Source: Candidatus Desulfosporosinus nitrosoreducens (GTDB lineage Bacteria > Bacillota > Desulfitobacteriia > Desulfitobacteriales > Desulfitobacteriaceae). Taken from it: a DNA stretch of 64,000 nucleotides. A program made the position numbers and the translations under genes. The DNA lies in NCBI RefSeq assembly GCF_030954495.1, contig NZ_JAVHUW010000033.1:1-64000 (forward strand). The letters run 5' to 3'. Numbering within the stretch: position 1 is the first letter of the stretch; the number at the start of each line of letters is the position of its first letter. The notes under the pieces were generated by a model. It saw only the letters and a list, made by a program, of their open reading frames with translations, was not told the origin of the DNA and ran no database searches. Shown piece by piece: positions 16,619-24,103 of this stretch.

Positions 16619-18316
16619 TTGAACATAAAGAAAAGATTAATTATAGGTTTTTTGCTTATTGTGGTCTTATTTTCAGCAGTTTGTGGTTTTGCTCTTTTTA
16701 AAATTGCCGATATGGAAAGTAAAGCTAAGGCGATTGATAGTAAATGGTTGCCTAGCATAGAAATGATGGGCTGGTTTAATGGTGCCGTTTCTAATGTCGC
16801 TCGCTTGAACCTGGCTATGGTTTCTGAGAGCGATACTGCGGCGGAAGCTAAGCTCGACGATCAGCAAACGAAGTTGCTCCAAGAGATAAATCAAAAACTT
16901 CAGGTCTATCAAAAAGGTATGATTAGTGGTCCGGAGGAACAGAAGCTATTCGATTCATTTAAGAAGGATTGGGAGCTCTATACAGCCAAGATTTTAGCAA
17001 TTAAGGAGGCCATCAAATCCAATAATACCGTGCTCGCTAAGGAAATGATTGATAATGCGGATCCTTTATGGACCCAAGCCAATACATCAGTCACGGATAT
17101 TATTGCTTTCAATAACAATGCTGGGCTCGTGGATTCCAAAAACTCAGTTGCCAATGCCAAGTCGGCATATTTGTGGGTTTCGATATTTAGCATAGGCATC
17201 ATAATTCTAGCCTTGGTTCTAGGCTGGTTTATAGCTCTGATGATCGCTAATCCGATGGCTGAAATGGTGGCAAATGTTCAGGAAGTTGCCAATGGCAACC
17301 TGGCGATTAAGAAAGTTGAGATTAAATCTAAAGATGAAGTCGGATCGTTAGGCATGGCGTTAAATGCTATGACTGATAATCTACGAACTCTTATCGAAAA
17401 AGTATCGGAATTAGCAATACAAGTAGCGACCTCTGCGGGAGAGCTTACTTCCACTGCTGAACAGTCGGCGCAGAGTACTTCTCAGATTGCGGTATCGATT
17501 AACGAAATAGCTTCCGGCGCCGAGCAGCAAGTAACTGCGATTGATGAGACTTCGGCGATCGTAGAACAAATGTCGGCGGGAATCCAACAGATTGCCGTAA
17601 ACACAGCTACGGTACTGGAATCGGCCACTAAAACCGCTAATGCCTCTCATGATGGCGGTAAGGCAATTACGACAGCTATTGAACAGATGAAGAGCATTGA
17701 GAAAACCGTTACCTATTCCGCGGAGATAATTACCAAACTAGGGGAGCGCTCTAATGAGATAGGGGAGATTGTTGCCACAATATCGGGGATTGCCGGACAG
17801 ACTAACCTTCTGGCCTTGAATGCTGCCATTGAGGCCGCTCGGGCAGGTGAACAAGGGCGCGGTTTCGCAGTTGTTGCTGAAGAAGTAAGAAAGCTGGCCG
17901 AACAATCCTCAGATGCGGCCAATAAAATCGCTGAATTGATTGACGAGGTTCAAGGTGATACGAATAATGCGGTATCTGTCATGGGGACAGGAACTACGGA
18001 AGTTAAGGTCGGAACTGAGGTAGTAACGGCGGCAGGTCAAGCGTTTAATGAAATAGCGGCGCTTATTGTCCAGGTTTCGGACCAGGTCAAAGAAATTTCG
18101 GCCTCAATTCAACAAATAGCCGGCCGGAGTCAAGATATGGTAGTTTCAATGCGCGAAATTGATAAGATTGCTAAAGACGCTTCCGGCCAAACCCAAACTG
18201 TATCGGCTACTACAGAGGAGCACTCTGCATCCGTTGAAGAGATTGCGGCCTCCAGTGAAAGCCTGGCTGAAATGGCTCGGGATCTGCAAAGTGCGGTAAA
18301 TATATTTAGAGTTTAA
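16619..18316 (+). CDS. Methyl-accepting chemotaxis protein
   Basis: A 565-residue transmembrane chemoreceptor. TM1 is at residues about 8-28, an extracellular four-helix-bundle (4HB_MCP-like) sensor at 30-185, TM2 at about 190-212, then HAMP ([20 protein letters not shown]) and a long cytoplasmic coiled coil. The tip motif [19 protein letters not shown] is intact. There is no C-terminal CheR-binding pentapeptide. It would signal to CheA/CheW encoded elsewhere; no other chemotaxis genes are in the window. Start TTG 16619, 8 bases after AGGGGAG. Inverted repeat copy C begins 2 bases after its stop. Ligand unknown. Confidence 0.9.
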   Translation: MNIKKRLIIGFLLIVVLFSAVCGFALFKIADMESKAKAIDSKWLPSIEMMGWFNGAVSNVARLNLAMVSESDTAAEAKLDDQQTKLLQEINQKLQVYQKGMISGPEEQKLFDSFKKDWELYTAKILAIKEAIKSNNTVLAKEMIDNADPLWTQANTSVTDIIAFNNNAGLVDSKNSVANAKSAYLWVSIFSIGIIILALVLGWFIALMIANPMAEMVANVQEVANGNLAIKKVEIKSKDEVGSLGMALNAMTDNLRTLIEKVSELAIQVATSAGELTSTAEQSAQSTSQIAVSINEIASGAEQQVTAIDETSAIVEQMSAGIQQIAVNTATVLESATKTANASHDGGKAITTAIEQMKSIEKTVTYSAEIITKLGERSNEIGEIVATISGIAGQTNLLALNAAIEAARAGEQGRGFAVVAEEVRKLAEQSSDAANKIAELIDEVQGDTNNAVSVMGTGTTEVKVGTEVVTAAGQAFNEIAALIVQVSDQVKEISASIQQIAGRSQDMVVSMREIDKIAKDASGQTQTVSATTEEHSASVEEIAASSESLAEMARDLQSAVNIFRV

Positions 18317-18317
18317 T

Positions 18318-18447
18318 TTATCCGCTGACTAATCTGTTCTAAGACTCCCGCTTCTACAAGCGATGAGTTAAGAGTGGCTAAGTCCCTGGATAAGTGCGAC
18401 TAAGATTCAGATGGAGTTAAAACTTCACCTGAATCAAGTCTTCTTTA
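18318..18447 (-). repeat. 130-bp repeat family, copy C (inverted, full length)
   Basis: Read on the minus strand it matches copies A and D over exactly 130 bases, from TAAAGAAGACTTGATTCAGG to the terminal GCGGATAA, with scattered substitutions. It begins two bases after the chemoreceptor stop, so it is transcribed in the opposite sense relative to copy A with respect to its host gene. Confidence 0.9.
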
Positions 18448-18477
18448 TACGATTAAACTTGCTTTTTTGCCACTAGT

Positions 18478-18503
18478 CCCTGTATAGTTTTAGCTGTACA
18501 GGG
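18478..18503 (+). terminator. Weak intrinsic terminator
   Basis: CCCTGTA pairs with TACAGGG around a 12-base loop, followed by GTTATTTTG. It lies after repeat C and before the XRE gene. Confidence 0.5.
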
Positions 18504-18566
18504 GTTATTTTGTCAAAGCATTGGTCGTAGGACTTTTTTCCTGTTTTTAAAAACAAATAGAGGATT

Positions 18567-18863
18567 ATGATTATTTGTGCAGAAAAATGCGATAGGAATA
18601 AAGCCCGGAGGCGTCAGGAAAGAAGGCGAGACGTTCTATTGATCATTATCAATAAATCAGTTTGCAAACGCATCTCCCTTTATAGGAGAAACAGTAAACT
18701 GACTCAAGAAGAATTGGCGGCTAAGGTTGGGGTTCGTTTCGATCATCTTAGCGAAATAGAGGCTGGATCAAGGATTCCTCGGATAAGTGAGCTTGCCCAA
18801 TTAGCGGCCGGCTTGAATATTCCAATTGATGAATTACTCAAAAACAAGGATGGCTCTAGTTAA
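18567..18863 (+). CDS. XRE-type helix-turn-helix regulator
   Basis: A small DNA-binding protein, 98 residues from ATG 18567. The last 65 residues form a classic HTH_XRE: KRISLYRRNSKLTQEELAAK, then VRFDHLSEIEAGSRIPRISEL, and the closing LNIPIDELL. The first 24 residues are basic and atypical. A TTG at 18639 with AAGGCGAG upstream would give a more typical 74-residue protein, so the start is open. Targets unknown. Confidence 0.75.
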   Translation: MIICAEKCDRNKARRRQERRRDVLLIIINKSVCKRISLYRRNSKLTQEELAAKVGVRFDHLSEIEAGSRIPRISELAQLAAGLNIPIDELLKNKDGSS

Positions 18864-19098
18864 TTAGGGCGTTCTTTGTTTATAGTTGCTTATCAAGCTC
18901 TCGTCGGTAAGATGGGGGCCGTTTGGCGTTCTGTCAGTGCCAAATTATAAAAAACTTCTATTTCGTTAATAAATAAACGTTATTATTCAGAAGGGATTTC
19001 CCCCTAGGCCATCGAAGTGTTATATATTAATAAACATATAGCTTTAATATGTTTTGGAAGGAGGGCAAAGGCTACTTTTTAGAGGGGGGAAGACTTCA

Positions 19099-19164
19099 TT
19101 GTTTAAATTCCAAATCCAGCAAAACCCTGGTAGATGGCAAAAATCTGCCACCTCCGAGTACTAA
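19099..19164 (+). pseudogene. Disrupted 5' end of the histidine kinase gene (or leader ORF)
   Basis: A TTG at 19099 sits behind the strongest ribosome-binding site of the region (AGAGGGGGGAAG, 8 bases). It encodes FKFQIQQNPGRWQKSATSEY before TAA at 19162. The same frame continues plausibly past that stop (EKYIVTEEFQNWLQQDF), and the downstream kinase frame then takes over at YSIEDWEKFV. Alternatively it is a genuine short leader peptide. See findings. Confidence 0.4.
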
Positions 19165-20036
19165 GAGAAATATATTGTGACGGAGGAGTTTCAAAATTGG
19201 CTGCAGCAAGATTTTATAGTATTGAAGATTGGGAAAAATTTGTGGATATTAAACAAGAATTAATAAAGGTGAAAGAACAACGGCGAAACCTTCAGCAAAA
19301 GTTGGAGGCGCTGACTGAGAAATTAAAATTGGAAACAGAAAAGAGGGAATATTCCGAGAATGAAATAACTAAATTAGGGCGTCTTAATATGATCGGTCAA
19401 TTGGCAGCTGGCTTAGGCCATGAAATTAGAAATCCGATGACAACAATACGAGGATTTCTCCAAATGCTTCAGAGTAAAACTGACTTGCACACATACAAGA
19501 ACTATTTCGAGTTAATGATCGAAGAACTTGATCGGGCAAATTTAATCATCACGGATTACTTGTCTTTGGCTAAAGATAAACCAGTTGAGCTCAAACGACT
19601 ATGCTTGAATAAATTGTTGGATGACCTATTTCCGCTAATGCAAGCCGATGCTTATACTCAAGGCAAAAAGTGTGTTTTTGAGCCGGGAAAAGTAATGGAA
19701 TTTGAGATGGTTTCTAATGAAATTACTCAGCTTGTTTTAAATTTAGCGCGGAATGGGCTTGAAGCAATGCCGCTTGACGGGTGTCTTACAATTAAAACCT
19801 TTATGGATGACCAGAACATAGTCCTGAGTGTAAAAGATGAAGGCAAAGGCATTAGTGAAGAACATTTGTCGAAACTTGGAACTCCATTTTTTACGACGAA
19901 AGAAAACGGTACGGGTTTAGGCCTTCCGATGTGTTATAAAATTGCCGCCAAGCATAATGCCTTCATAGATGTTAAGACCGGTTCTGATGGAACTACTTTC
20001 TTCGTTCGATTTCCTGCGTCAAAAATAGGTGATTGA
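19134..20036 (+). CDS. Soluble sensor histidine kinase (sporulation-kinase-like)
   Basis: A 300-residue kinase with no membrane segment. A coiled coil (about 45-85) leads into HisKA with GHEIRNPMTTIRGF (His near 96), the H-box style seen in Bacillus/Clostridia sporulation sensor kinases. It is followed by HATPase: NLARNGLEAM (N box), DEGKGI (G1), PFFTTK (F) and GTGLGLPM (G2). No response regulator is adjacent, as is usual for orphan sporulation kinases. ATG 19134 has no good ribosome-binding site, whereas an out-of-frame TTG at 19099 does; the true N-terminus may be altered by a nonsense change plus a frameshift. The catalytic part is intact. Confidence 0.8.
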   Translation: MAKICHLRVLREIYCDGGVSKLAAARFYSIEDWEKFVDIKQELIKVKEQRRNLQQKLEALTEKLKLETEKREYSENEITKLGRLNMIGQLAAGLGHEIRNPMTTIRGFLQMLQSKTDLHTYKNYFELMIEELDRANLIITDYLSLAKDKPVELKRLCLNKLLDDLFPLMQADAYTQGKKCVFEPGKVMEFEMVSNEITQLVLNLARNGLEAMPLDGCLTIKTFMDDQNIVLSVKDEGKGISEEHLSKLGTPFFTTKENGTGLGLPMCYKIAAKHNAFIDVKTGSDGTTFFVRFPASKIGD

Positions 20037-20118
20037 GCTAGGTAAGGCTTTTTCAAAAGATGTGGAAAATTAATTAATGAGTACTTTGAGCAAATTTAAG
20101 GCACAAAAAAGTGCGTAC

Positions 20119-20146
20119 TTGTATATTTGTTCCTCGCTAGTATAAT
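20119..20146 (+). promoter_or_regulatory. Sigma-A-type promoter
   Basis: TTGTAT at 20119-20124 and TATAAT at 20141-20146 are 16 bases apart, 55 bases upstream of the flavodoxin-like gene. Confidence 0.6.
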
Positions 20147-20201
20147 TTAGTGACAGCAAAAGTAAATTCACAAAATACTATAGCGGGAGATGAATATTAC
20201 T

Positions 20202-20846
20202 ATGAAAGCAATCGCCGTCAATGGGAGTCCGAGGAAAAACTGGAATACCGATACCTTATTGCAAAAAGCTCTTGACGGGGCTAAATCTGTGGGAGCTCAA
20301 ACAGAAACCGTACATTTATACGACTTGAATTTTAAAGGTTGTATTAGTTGTTTTGCCTGTAAAAGGAAAAACGCCAAACATGCCGGGCACTGTGCTATGC
20401 GGGATGATCTGACGAATGTTCTGAACAGGATTTTGGAATCTGATGTCCTTCTATTAGGTTCCCCTATCTATTTCGGCAATGTTACAGGAGAAATGCGTTC
20501 ATTTTTAGAACGCTTGCTATTTTCCAACCTTTCCTATAACGAAGGCCATCCGTCTGTCTTTCAAGGCAAGCTATCCTCAGGTTTCATCTATACGATGAAT
20601 GTTCCGGAAGAGTTTGTAAAAAAGGTTAACTATGAAGCTTTATTTCAGCAAAACATAAATTTGCTGCAAAGATTCCAGGGAAGCACTGAATTCATGATCT
20701 CTACGGATACTTACCAGTTCGATGATTATGCCAACTATGAAGCCTCTATGTTTGACGAAAAACATAAGTTTCAAGTGAGAGCTGAACGGTTTCCGCTAGA
20801 CTGCCAAAAGGCCTTTGATATGGGAGCTAGACTGGCGAGCCTCTAG
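20202..20846 (+). CDS. Flavodoxin-fold NAD(P)H-dependent FMN reductase family protein
   Basis: A 214-residue protein of the multimeric flavodoxin / iron-sulfur flavoprotein-like family. AVNGSPRKNWNTDTLLQKAL forms the FMN phosphate loop. FKGCISCFACKRK is a cysteine-rich segment, and GSPIYFGNVTGEM is the second flavin-contact motif. Such proteins reduce quinones, nitro compounds or act in redox defence; the substrate is unknown. I chose ATG 20202 (spacing about 11 from GCGGGAGA) over ATG 20190, which overlaps that site. Monocistronic, with a good promoter and terminator. Confidence 0.82.
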   Translation: MKAIAVNGSPRKNWNTDTLLQKALDGAKSVGAQTETVHLYDLNFKGCISCFACKRKNAKHAGHCAMRDDLTNVLNRILESDVLLLGSPIYFGNVTGEMRSFLERLLFSNLSYNEGHPSVFQGKLSSGFIYTMNVPEEFVKKVNYEALFQQNINLLQRFQGSTEFMISTDTYQFDDYANYEASMFDEKHKFQVRAERFPLDCQKAFDMGARLASL

Positions 20847-20890
20847 GATTGCTGAAAATTGGTTTCTGTCAATCCTCTTTTGATCAGAAA

Positions 20891-20931
20891 CAGCAAGACC
20901 TATCGAGTTAAATGCTTGATAGGTCTTGCTG
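20891..20931. terminator. Bidirectional intrinsic terminator
   Basis: 14-bp perfect arms (CAGCAAGACCTATC and complement) enclose a 13-base loop, between convergent genes ending at 20846 and 20945. Confidence 0.85.
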
Positions 20932-20944
20932 TCGGTACGTACAA

Positions 20945-21307
20945 TTATTCCGGAGATGTTTGCATTGCCTTTTGGGCCTTTAAGATCCCGATGCCGAAAT
21001 GAATGAAATAATTTGGTACCCCTGCAACGGGAATCCAATAACCGCTGATGGGAGTTTCTCCTATTTTAGAATTTACGGTAACTGCTTCATTAGTATCCAG
21101 AGCTTGGTTTGCCTTGCAGCCCTTATGATTTTCAGGTTGAACGGCATTACATTTAGTTCCTGGTAGGCCGCCTAAATCCTTACAAAATTTATTGACCGCT
21201 AAAATAGTTCTGTCCCGGTGAATCAGCATTACAGGTTCCGGAAACTTACCCCACATCATCTCAAAAGCTTTGATTAGTTGTTCATTACCTTGTTCTGACT
21301 CAGTCAT
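20945..21307 (-). CDS. Small PAS-like protein
   Basis: A 120-residue soluble protein. The segment KFPEPVMLIHRDRTILAVNK is typical of a PAS core entry, and two cysteine-containing stretches follow (CNAVQPENHKGC). No output domain is fused, so it is a single sensory or binding module. ATG 21307 follows GGAGGG by 8 bases. The ligand and partner are unknown; the histidine kinase 1 kb away lacks a PAS domain and could in principle be a partner, but nothing in the sequence proves it. Confidence 0.55.
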   Translation of the reverse strand: MTESEQGNEQLIKAFEMMWGKFPEPVMLIHRDRTILAVNKFCKDLGGLPGTKCNAVQPENHKGCKANQALDTNEAVTVNSKIGETPISGYWIPVAGVPNYFIHFGIGILKAQKAMQTSPE

Positions 21308-21514
21308 TTTTATCACCCTCCAATTATTAATTGGGTTACACGCTAAAATTTTTAAGATAGCCTGTGCATTGATTTACTGAATTGCGGTTCTTCAGCTTGC
21401 ATTTTAGTAAAGAGAACATTATATTAGCTATAGTGAATTCATTATTATGATAAATGCTGTTATTAGTGTTGTCAATATTATTTTATCTACACAAAACTTT
21501 CTAGAGGTGCTTTT

Positions 21515-22072
21515 ATGTCGATTGGAATTAAGATAAAAACAAACCGTCAAAAATTGAATCTTACAATCCCTCAATTAGCTGATATCGCCGGACTTTCTAA
21601 AGGGTTCATCAGTCAGGTTGAAAATGATAAGGTATCCGTTTCTTTAGAGAGCTTGCAGAAGATTGCTTCAGCGCTCAAGGTTCCCGTAAAGGACTTTTTG
21701 ACTAATCTTTCCTTCCCGCCGGAGCTGGTCAAAAAAAACGGACGTCCCCGCCTCAAATTGGGAGACGAACCGGAAGTCGAAATTTTGTCTTCCCCCTTCG
21801 GCCGCCAGTTACAGGTTCTGATGACGGAACTGCCTCCTGGATATCAGGCTGGGAATTGTGCGCATACCCATGAAGGCGAAGAATGGGTTATGGTACTTTC
21901 AGGACAAGTTAAAGTGACTCAAGGTGATTTTTCGGCAATTTTAGAAGTTGGAGACAGTATTCATTGGGATGGCAGTTGTCCTCATTTATGCCAAAATGCT
22001 TCGGAGATTCCGGCTAAAATTATCGTAGCTTTAACCCCTCCCGCAATGCTTCCGGTTTCCAAGACCGAATAA
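21515..22072 (+). CDS. XRE-cupin transcriptional regulator
   Basis: A 185-residue regulator. The N-terminal HTH_XRE (KTNRQKLNLTIPQLADIAGL then SKGFISQVENDKVSVSLESL) is fused to a C-terminal cupin (AHTHEGEEWVMVLSGQVKV, GDSIHWDG). This layout is common in regulators of amino-acid, polyamine or sugar genes sensing a small ligand. ATG 21515 follows AGAGGTGC. The downstream 27-bp-arm palindrome probably ends its transcript. Target unknown. Confidence 0.85.
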   Translation: MSIGIKIKTNRQKLNLTIPQLADIAGLSKGFISQVENDKVSVSLESLQKIASALKVPVKDFLTNLSFPPELVKKNGRPRLKLGDEPEVEILSSPFGRQLQVLMTELPPGYQAGNCAHTHEGEEWVMVLSGQVKVTQGDFSAILEVGDSIHWDGSCPHLCQNASEIPAKIIVALTPPAMLPVSKTE

Positions 22073-22148
22073 TTCAATTCAGACATTAGCTATCGTTTTG
22101 ACACAGGTTTAGTTTTTATTATCGGAAATAAGTTTGGCTAGGGTGATG

Positions 22149-22204
22149 AATTTATTTTGCCGGAGAGTGCAAGTACTTACTTGCACTCTCCGGCAAAATA
22201 AATT
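22149..22204. promoter_or_regulatory. 56-bp perfect palindrome with embedded TetR operator
   Basis: Arms of 27 bases (22149-22175 and 22178-22204) are exactly complementary across a 2-base centre. The inner 20 bases GTGCAAGTACTTACTTGCAC (22167-22186) share GCAAGTA/TACTTGC half-sites with the second operator at 22213-22228. It overlaps the -35 box of the TetR promoter and may also terminate the upstream gene. Confidence 0.8.
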
Positions 22205-22228
22205 ACAATAAAGCAAGTAAGTACTTGC
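22181..22228 (+). promoter_or_regulatory. TetR-RND operon promoter and second operator
   Basis: TTGCAC (22181-22186) and TACAAT (22204-22209) are 17 bases apart. The palindrome GCAAGTAAGTACTTGC (22213-22228) lies where transcription should begin. Operators therefore cover both the -35 box and the start site, the expected layout for autorepression by the TetR protein encoded next. Confidence 0.75.
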
Positions 22229-22258
22229 ATGCAAAACGGTATTGGATGGTGCGATTGT

Positions 22259-22858
22259 ATGAAAGATATTGGCAATGATTTAAGCTTTAGAATTATTGAA
22301 GCAGCTAAGCAATTATTTATGGATTATGGGTTTAAGGGGACAACAACTAAAATGATTGCAGAAAAAGCAAGGGTCAATGAGGCAACGCTGTTTAGGCACT
22401 TCCAAAATAAAGAGGGCGTTTTCTTGGCGATCTCAAAGGAGATAGGCAAATACGGCAATTCAAGGCTTGTGAACATTATAGAAAGTGACATCTCCCTGGA
22501 AGAGCTGCTCTGCGAATTTGGAATGGAATTGTATAGGAGAATTGTTGAAAGCAAGGGTCTTTTAATAGTTGCAATTATTGAATCGAAAAAGAGATCAGAA
22601 CTCGTTACAAATGTAACAAGCACGTTTAAGTCTGTCGTCGAAGTCCTGGAGAGAAAACTTCAAGCTTTATACGAGGAAGGAATACTTGTAAAAAGCGATT
22701 TTTTTACTATTTCTTTAATGTATGTAGAATCTTTGATTGGCCTTTTCATCGTACAAAATAGGTTAGATGGCGAACTTATTCCCGTGGAAATTGAAAGATT
22801 ATGTCAAAGCGCTTCTAAGGTATTGGCAAAGGGATTATTAAAAAGTGAAAGCGTATAA
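22259..22858 (+). CDS. TetR-family repressor of the RND efflux operon
   Basis: A 199-residue TetR regulator. The N-terminal HTH reads IIEAAKQLFMDYGFKGTTTK, then IAEKARVNEATLFRHFQNKE, typical of TetR. The C-terminal ligand domain is divergent. ATG 22259 has GGATGG 9 bases upstream; an in-frame ATG at 22229 would overlap the operator and lacks a site. It is followed after 16 bases by the membrane fusion protein gene, so it is cotranscribed with the pump and most likely represses it until an inducer binds. Confidence 0.85.
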   Translation: MKDIGNDLSFRIIEAAKQLFMDYGFKGTTTKMIAEKARVNEATLFRHFQNKEGVFLAISKEIGKYGNSRLVNIIESDISLEELLCEFGMELYRRIVESKGLLIVAIIESKKRSELVTNVTSTFKSVVEVLERKLQALYEEGILVKSDFFTISLMYVESLIGLFIVQNRLDGELIPVEIERLCQSASKVLAKGLLKSESV

Positions 22859-22874
22859 ATAAGGGGGTAAAAGT

Positions 22875-24089
22875 ATGAAAAAACAAGCAGTGCTTATTTT
22901 TTCATTAATCTTGGGCGTGGTTATGTTGGGTGGATGTGGCAGTAATAATGATTCAAACAAGTCTAGTCTGAAGACATATCCGGTTAAAACGCTAGGGCTC
23001 AAAGAAGAGAGCCGCCCCGTCTCTCTGGAATATGAGGGGATAACCGGAGGAAGTGAAGTAAGAAAATTATCCTTTAAAAGTACCGCAAAGATAGCTAAAA
23101 TATATGTTCCTAAAGGGCAGGCTGTTAAAAAAGGTGATCCTTTAGTAGATCTGGATAAAACAGACCTGAACTTTGCCATGGAAGCCTCTAAAGCCCAAAT
23201 GGATGCGGCTTCTGCTCAATACAATAAAGCGGTTAACGGTGCTCAGCAAGAGGATATCAATAAGGCTGAGATTGCCGTTAACAATGCCCAAAATAATTAT
23301 AGTTATTATAAAGATTTATATGAGAAAAATGTTTCGCTTTACAATAGTTCGGCAATTTCCAAACAAGCATTGGATGGCGCCAAACTTCAATTGGACAGCA
23401 GTGAAGCAGCCCTGAATAGTGCGCAGCAGAGTTTGCAGCAGCTTAAGAACGGAACGAGAGAAGAAGATAAACAGGCACTTTTAGCCCAGCTGAATGCTAC
23501 AACGACAGACTATAATGCGAAAAGGAATCTATTGCAGGATGCTTCCTTAGTTGCCGATACGGCTGGTTATGTTGTAGATGTTCTCTGCAAAGAAGGGGAA
23601 CTTCAGGCTGCGGGCAATCCGGTTATTTTATTGAGAAGTGAAAATCAAGTGGTTACGGTAGGGTTGTCGGATAACGATGTGAAAAAAATAGGGATTGGCA
23701 CCAAAGCACAGGTGAAAATTGACGATCTCACGACCGAGGGAGAAATCACCAATATTGTGCAAATGGCGGATATGCAATCAGGAACCTACAGTGCGGAAAT
23801 CAAGCTTTTAAGTCCTATCGCTAACAATAAGTTTTTTATTGGTGAAAATGTGAAAGTTTACATAAGTGTCGGCGAAAAAACTTCTTTATGGATTCCTATC
23901 AGCAGCATTTTAAATGATGGCGAAGATTATGTTTATGTAGTGGAAAGTGGACGTGCCGTTAGGAAAAATGTCACTTTGGGCGATGCCCAGGAAGATAAAG
24001 TTGCAGTGGAGGGGTTAAAGGCCGGGGATAAATTAGTTATTGAGGGAATGAAAAATATAAAAGCAGGCTATCAGGTAATCGAAAAGTGA
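22875..24089 (+). CDS. RND efflux periplasmic-adaptor-type lipoprotein (membrane fusion protein)
   Basis: A 404-residue HlyD/AcrA-type adaptor. The signal peptide ends in the lipobox LGGC with Cys21, so it is probably a lipoprotein on the outer face of the membrane. A barrel-sandwich half (STAKIAKIYVPKGQAVKKGD), a long alpha-hairpin (residues about 95-215), the return lipoyl half, and beta-barrel and membrane-proximal domains follow. It works with the RND pump encoded 14 bases downstream. ATG 22875 follows AAGGGGG. Confidence 0.86.
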   Translation: MKKQAVLIFSLILGVVMLGGCGSNNDSNKSSLKTYPVKTLGLKEESRPVSLEYEGITGGSEVRKLSFKSTAKIAKIYVPKGQAVKKGDPLVDLDKTDLNFAMEASKAQMDAASAQYNKAVNGAQQEDINKAEIAVNNAQNNYSYYKDLYEKNVSLYNSSAISKQALDGAKLQLDSSEAALNSAQQSLQQLKNGTREEDKQALLAQLNATTTDYNAKRNLLQDASLVADTAGYVVDVLCKEGELQAAGNPVILLRSENQVVTVGLSDNDVKKIGIGTKAQVKIDDLTTEGEITNIVQMADMQSGTYSAEIKLLSPIANNKFFIGENVKVYISVGEKTSLWIPISSILNDGEDYVYVVESGRAVRKNVTLGDAQEDKVAVEGLKAGDKLVIEGMKNIKAGYQVIEK

Positions 24090-24103
24090 GGTGACATTAT
24101 ATT

